Positions 60,608 to 64,000 of a stretch of DNA of 64,000 bases are shown in pieces. The position numbers were made by a program, and so were the translations under genes. The stretch lies in NCBI RefSeq assembly GCF_036880405.1, contig NZ_JBAJJM010000007.1, positions 62,001 to 126,000 on the forward strand, given 5' to 3'. The DNA comes from Mannheimia indoligenes (lineage in GTDB: Bacteria; Pseudomonadota; Gammaproteobacteria; Enterobacterales; Pasteurellaceae). The notes under the pieces are model-generated. The model worked only from the letters and a program-made list of their open reading frames with translations, ran no database searches and was not told the DNA's origin. Numbering within the stretch: the stretch's first letter is position 1; every line of letters begins with the position of its first letter.

Positions 60608-61267
60608 TTATTGTTCAAAATCTTCAAACGATATAAAACGAGAGGCTTTCACAATCGCTCCAACAGTATGAACATACCTGACTTCATTATCTTGTAGATT
60701 AAATGGAGGGTGATCATTATTGATACTTGAGAAACGATATTCTCCATTACGATGCCAATCAAGCGTTTTTATCATATATTCGTCATTTACAGTACAAACA
60801 AGAACATCATCTCCATTAAGAGCAGGAGTATTTGGCTCAAGAACAATGTATTCACCACTTTTTATACGTGGCTCCATTGATGAACCTTTACCTCGTACAG
60901 CGTAAGCTTCTGAATCTGAACTATATAGATTGATATATCCGGTGCGTAACTCTTCTAATCTTAAGGTTTCATCTCTTCCCATCATAGCTTCACCAACTAC
61001 AGGAATAATTCCATTTTTAGGTTTACCTACAATTTCTAACTCTTCTTCATCTAATGTACTTATAAGTCCATCTGAATTTAAGACGACTCTGTCAATTCCG
61101 ACTACGTTAAGCATTTTGGCGACATCATCAAAATTTGGTGTTCTTCTACCTGTTAACCAATGCCCTATTGAGCCTTGAGTTCTATCTAATGCCTCTGCTA
61201 GATCATCTTGCTTTAGATTTTTAGCTGACATCTCTTGACGTATTAATTCATTCCAATGCTTTTTCAT
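60608..61267 (-). CDS. CI/LexA-like phage repressor (XRE HTH + S24 peptidase)
   Basis: A 219-residue lysogenic repressor. The N-terminal HTH (MSAKNLKQDDLAEALDRTQGSIGHWLTGRRTPNFDDVAKML, 14-54) binds operators. The C-terminal S24 self-cleavage domain has Ser in GKGSSMEPRIKSGEYIVL and Lys in DEYMIKTLDW. It should be cleaved on RecA activation and so couple induction to SOS (established for the family). Transcribed leftward from the region between it and cro, with its own operators on both sides. Confidence 0.92.
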   Translation of the reverse strand: MKKHWNELIRQEMSAKNLKQDDLAEALDRTQGSIGHWLTGRRTPNFDDVAKMLNVVGIDRVVLNSDGLISTLDEEELEIVGKPKNGIIPVVGEAMMGRDETLRLEELRTGYINLYSSDSEAYAVRGKGSSMEPRIKSGEYIVLEPNTPALNGDDVLVCTVNDEYMIKTLDWHRNGEYRFSSINNDHPPFNLQDNEVRYVHTVGAIVKASRFISFEDFEQ

Positions 61268-61295
61268 ATAAGTCTCCGAAAGTGATTACTTAATT

Positions 61296-61367
61296 ATTAC
61301 GCTTTGTATTAGATTATCAAAATACAAAAAGTATTTGCTTTTTTATCAAATAAATACATAATGTATT
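61296..61367. promoter_or_regulatory. Right operator cluster and cI/cro promoters (OR-like)
   Basis: Operators AATACA-AAA-AGTATT (61321-61335) and AATACA-TAA-TGTATT (61353-61367), with a weaker ATTACG-CTT-TGTATT (61296-61310). A PR-like promoter reads TTGCTT (61335-61340), 16 bases, CATAAT (61357-61362) toward cro, and a leftward promoter for the repressor fits with TTGATA near 61314-61319. Confidence 0.72.
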
Positions 61368-61393
61368 TTATGATTTTATTAGAGAATTAGCAT

Positions 61394-61603
61394 ATGAATA
61401 AAATTGCAAAATTTAGACAACAGATAGGAATTAGCCAATCTAGCTTTGCTTCAGAAATTGGCATTACTCAGGGAGCATTAGGGCATTATGAATCGGGTAG
61501 AAGAACCCCATCATTACAAATGGCAAGAAAAATTGTTACGGCTCTTAATGTATTAGGAGCAAACACAAGTATTGATGATGTATTCCCTGAAAACAAGCAA
61601 TAA
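61394..61603 (+). CDS. cro: Cro-like repressor
   Basis: A 69-residue HTH protein divergent from the CI-like gene: NKIAKFRQQIGISQSSFASEIGITQGALGHYESGRRTPSLQMARKIVTAL. It should compete for the AATACA-N3-TGTATT sites and favour lytic growth. It is followed after two bases by a hairpin like lambda tR1. Confidence 0.88.
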   Translation: MNKIAKFRQQIGISQSSFASEIGITQGALGHYESGRRTPSLQMARKIVTALNVLGANTSIDDVFPENKQ

Positions 61604-61604
61604 A

Positions 61605-61631
61605 AAACCACCGCTGGAACGGTGGCTTTCA
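61605..61631. terminator. Hairpin after cro (tR1-like)
   Basis: CCACCG-CTGGAA-CGGTGG is followed by CTTTC on the plus strand and by a T-run on the minus strand. Forward termination is probably weak. Confidence 0.6.
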
Positions 61632-61660
61632 TACATAATTCAACACGAAAGGTAATTTCG

Positions 61661-62500
61661 ATGACTCAATTATTAAACATTCCGGCACAAAAAGCAAGCA
61701 TTACGATGAGTAGTCGTGAGATTGCAGAATTATGCGAAAAAGAACATCGCCACGTTTTAAGAGATATTAGGGCTTATGTTGGTGCTATTATCCAAATGGA
61801 GCGAGGAATTAATGTTAAATCTCTTGATTGGAGCGAAAAAGAGGGTGTAGAACTTTTTGGACATACCCCTATTGGCGGAGTTATATGTCGATATGAGGTT
61901 AATCCTCAAAATAATCAAAGTTACCCAATCTATTACCTAGATAAATCAGCAACGCTGACAATTATCTCTGGTTACAATATTTTGCTTAGAAAGAAAATCA
62001 TAGACCGTTGGCAAGAGCTGGAAACGCAAGTGCAGCAATCTTCTAAAACACCTCATATTCCACAAACGTATGCGGAAGCATTGCGTTTGGCGGCAGACCA
62101 AGCAGAACAAAATCAGTTATTGCAGTTAGAGAATAAGCAAAAAACCGAAGAGAACAATGCACTGAAATCGTACTTTGAACCTGGTTTAACACCCGCCCAA
62201 TTTGTGAAAAGCTTAAATGGCGTAAACAGCAACAAGATCAACGATTATTTGCGAACTCGTGGCTGGTTATACAAAGAAAAGCATTGTTGGCGAGTGTGTA
62301 GCCAAGTTCGGGATAAGTATCTAACGGAATCATTTAAGAGAATTGAGGTTGATCCTGTAGAGCGTATTGAGATGACTACCTACAAGCCAATTTTGCTTGA
62401 GAAAGGTGCGGTTAAGATTTTTGAGGCTTATTTACAAGGTAAATTACCAATGAAAGCTGATTGGAACGGTAAATATTATCACAGTAAGGTGGCGGTATGA
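61661..62500 (+). CDS. Rha-family regulator with KilA-C-type C-terminus
   Basis: A 279-residue early phage protein. The N-terminal Rha domain (MSSREIAELCEKEHRHVLRDIRAY, 13-36; YPIYYLDKSATLTIISGYNILLRKKIIDRWQELE) is joined by a Gln-rich coiled coil to a C-terminal ANT/KilAC-like region (LTPAQFVKSLNGVNSNKINDYLRTRGWLYKE). Such proteins are antirepressors or lytic-growth regulators. I start at ATG 61661, which has GAAAGG eight bases upstream, not at an in-frame start at 61622 inside the cro hairpin. It overlaps the next gene by four bases. Confidence 0.83.
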   Translation: MTQLLNIPAQKASITMSSREIAELCEKEHRHVLRDIRAYVGAIIQMERGINVKSLDWSEKEGVELFGHTPIGGVICRYEVNPQNNQSYPIYYLDKSATLTIISGYNILLRKKIIDRWQELETQVQQSSKTPHIPQTYAEALRLAADQAEQNQLLQLENKQKTEENNALKSYFEPGLTPAQFVKSLNGVNSNKINDYLRTRGWLYKEKHCWRVCSQVRDKYLTESFKRIEVDPVERIEMTTYKPILLEKGAVKIFEAYLQGKLPMKADWNGKYYHSKVAV

Positions 62501-63543
62501 GATTTACATCAACAATAAACAACGTCCGCTTAGTGGAGTGGGAAATCAACATCACACAAGGTGCATTGGTCGATTTAATCAATCAAGCCTCTAGTTGGGC
62601 GAAAGCGGTAGTGATTGACGGCATAACCTATTACTGGATGTCGTTTAGCAAAGTGTGCGAAGAATTGCCAGCAGTATTTAGCAAAGAAGATACCGTTTAC
62701 CGCCAATATAAGGTGCTGAAAGAGAAAGGCATTATCGACCACTTCAAAATGGACGGTAAAGATTATGTCCGTCTGACGGAAAAAGGCTGTGAATGGAATA
62801 AGTTTGAGCCGATCCGAGAGTCGGAAAAAAATCCGAGTGTCGGAAATCAATCCGAACCAACTCGGAAAAATTTCCGAGAAATCTCGGAAAAAAATCCGAC
62901 AGATAATAATACTAATTATAAAAATAATAATGATCATACTACCCCCCTTAATCCCCCAACGGGGGAACCTGCCCCAGCTGAAGTTGTGTTGAATTATCTC
63001 AATTCGGCTTTGGCAACGTTGGCGGTACAGCTTGGCGAGCGTAAGCCTGTAGGGTATCCGCTCAAGCCGTGGGCAAAAAATATTACTGCTCGCATTCGTG
63101 AAAGTTCGGTGGCGGACTGTTGCCAAGTGGTGGATTACCTTGTCGCCAAATGGGGAAGAGTTGATGGATTTCGTGACAATATTTGCCCAAAAACAATTTT
63201 CCGAGCCTCAAATTTTGCGGATTATCTGCCTAAATCAAAAGCTTGGGCGAACAACGGCAAACCTGTTTTCGTGAATCGCAAGTGGGTTGCACCGACAGAG
63301 CTAGAAAAACGCTTGATTATGCCAACGGTAGAGGAAGTAAAAGCCTTGTTTCATAAATCACTAAGTGGCAATCCGTTTAAGGCATTGGACTTTACCGACA
63401 GACGTAATTTGGTGATGTACCACGCTACCATCAGCACCAAAAACAAGCGACCACTTGAGCGTGATTTGCCGATGGTTATCAGCCAAGAAATTAAAAATGC
63501 GGTTGAGCGTATCGACCGTTTGAGAGTACCAACATTTTCGTAA
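62497..63543 (+). CDS. O-like phage replication initiator
   Basis: A 348-residue protein. The N-terminal winged-helix part (ALVDLINQASSWAKAVVIDGITYYWMSFSKVCEELP, DTVYRQYKVLKEKGIIDHFKMDGKDYVRLTEKG) should bind the origin. A variable linker is followed by a phage C-terminal domain of the PF09524 type (VVLNYLNSALATLAVQ, ITARIRESSVADCCQVVDYLVAKWGRVDGFRDNICPKTIFRASNFADYL). The linker DNA carries repeated ATCCGA/TCGGA elements and an AT-rich tract, as in lambda O. It starts four bases inside the previous gene. Confidence 0.83.
   Translation: MRFTSTINNVRLVEWEINITQGALVDLINQASSWAKAVVIDGITYYWMSFSKVCEELPAVFSKEDTVYRQYKVLKEKGIIDHFKMDGKDYVRLTEKGCEWNKFEPIRESEKNPSVGNQSEPTRKNFREISEKNPTDNNTNYKNNNDHTTPLNPPTGEPAPAEVVLNYLNSALATLAVQLGERKPVGYPLKPWAKNITARIRESSVADCCQVVDYLVAKWGRVDGFRDNICPKTIFRASNFADYLPKSKAWANNGKPVFVNRKWVAPTELEKRLIMPTVEEVKALFHKSLSGNPFKALDFTDRRNLVMYHATISTKNKRPLERDLPMVISQEIKNAVERIDRLRVPTFS
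62812..62940 (+). repeat. Iterons and AT-rich tract: probable phage replication origin
   Basis: TCCGA begins at 62813, 62832, 62851, 62873 and 62895 (periods 19, 19, 22, 22), the first four followed by a facing TCGGAAA. From 62901 about 40 bases are nearly all A/T. Iterons plus an unwinding tract within an O-like gene match the lambda origin plan. Confidence 0.75.
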
Positions 63544-63553
63544 GGATTAGACA

Positions 63554-64000
63554 ATGACAGATTTTGATAAAAACACTTACCAAACACCTAATTATGTGCG
63601 TAATTGGCTAAATCATCGTTATGCTTGGTTTCATATTGACGGTTGCTCTAACGGACAAAATGCGTTGTACACCTATTGGATTGGTAGAGCGGCAGACGGT
63701 TTAGATGATGATAAATTAAGTTGCCAAATTGCCGATGATTTCTTGGCAGACAACTTGCTGGATGTGTTATTAGATCGGGTGGCTGATTGGGGCGAATTAC
63801 TCCGTATCTTCGTTAATCCGCCATATAGCAATCCACTCCCTTTTGTTCAACGTGCTGCGGAGCTGAAAAAAGCTGGTCATATTGTGGTAATGCTGTTGCC
63901 GGCAGACAAATCTACCCGTTGGTATCAGGTTATCCAAGAAAATGCCAGTGAGGTGATTGATATTATTGGCGGTCGCATTAGCTTTATTAACCCACTCACT
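63554..64000 (+). CDS. Phage DNA N6-adenine methyltransferase (3' end outside window)
   Basis: Open from ATG 63554 (AAGGA ribosome site) to the window edge, 149 codons. It contains NALYTYWIGRAADGLDDDKL-type variable sequence and the amino-methyltransferase motif IV NPPYS (FVNPPYSNPLPFVQRAAEL), then HIVVMLLPADKSTRWYQ and a downstream GGRISFINPLT. This is the pattern of the phage Dam family (PF05869). It probably protects phage DNA from host restriction. C-terminal end not seen. Confidence 0.85.
   Translation, partial: MTDFDKNTYQTPNYVRNWLNHRYAWFHIDGCSNGQNALYTYWIGRAADGLDDDKLSCQIADDFLADNLLDVLLDRVADWGELLRIFVNPPYSNPLPFVQRAAELKKAGHIVVMLLPADKSTRWYQVIQENASEVIDIIGGRISFINPLT

Noticed and set aside
62812..62905. 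CRISPR-like repeat array
   Set aside because: Units are only five to seven conserved bases with 19-22-base periods inside a coding sequence. No spacers, leader or cas genes; an origin iteron array fits better.

Overview
The window is bacterial chromosome from a member of the Pasteurellaceae. The 9-mer ACAAGCGGT/ACCGCTTGT, usually trailed by a T-run and TTTGCAAAA, recurs dozens of times. It is the DNA uptake signal core of the Actinobacillus pleuropneumoniae/Mannheimia branch (established knowledge). AT-rich coding, the mukFEB locus and an acrRAB-like block of Haemophilus type agree. I would place it in or near Mannheimia; the species cannot be fixed from the sequence.

Bases 1-49,100 are host backbone. 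In order they hold: chaA (cut by the window edge) and glmU; a frameshifted lipoprotein; a small HTH gene; a RelE/StbE-type toxin-antitoxin pair; guaA, a 59-residue small protein, a HAD phosphatase and guaB; an acrR-acrA-acrB efflux operon whose acrB carries a frameshift; yejL-pbgA; sotB; mukF-mukE-mukB; an AraC-type regulator beside a five-gene sugar ABC transporter/FGGY kinase operon; parC; pnp-nlpI; deaD; tadA; the metY-rimP-nusA-infB-rbfA-truB-mltB transcription/translation cluster with initiator tRNA at its head; and slt.

From about 49,180 to the right edge lies the left part of a lambdoid prophage; its right end is outside the window. A P4-type integrase and AlpA-like protein end a long leftward early operon (SSB, RdgC, a MazG-like protein, a DUF2513 protein, a BRO-type antirepressor and several unknowns). 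The immunity region is laid out like lambda's. An OL/PL-like promoter sits near 58,690 and OR/PR near 61,300, with the same AATACA-N3-TGTATT operators at both. Between them are a CI-like S24 repressor, an unknown single-span membrane protein and a hicAB toxin-antitoxin pair in the place lambda uses for rex. Rightward of cro come a Rha/KilAC-type antirepressor, an O-like replication protein with iterons and an AT-rich tract inside its gene, and a phage adenine methyltransferase cut by the window end.

Three things deserve most attention. (1) A compact unit at 52,847-53,114: a consensus promoter, a transcript whose first 17 bases are perfectly complementary to its last coding bases, a strong ribosome site, a 15-residue hydrophobic peptide and its own terminator. 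This is the architecture of a type I toxin with a 5'-3' lock. (2) The PL leader: a perfect rRNA-type boxA preceded by a small hairpin, then about 340 bases of structured, GC-rich RNA with no convincing long reading frame, at the head of an operon that contains several intrinsic terminators. (3) hicAB bracketed by 26-base direct repeats that are themselves terminators, which suggests cassette-like insertion.
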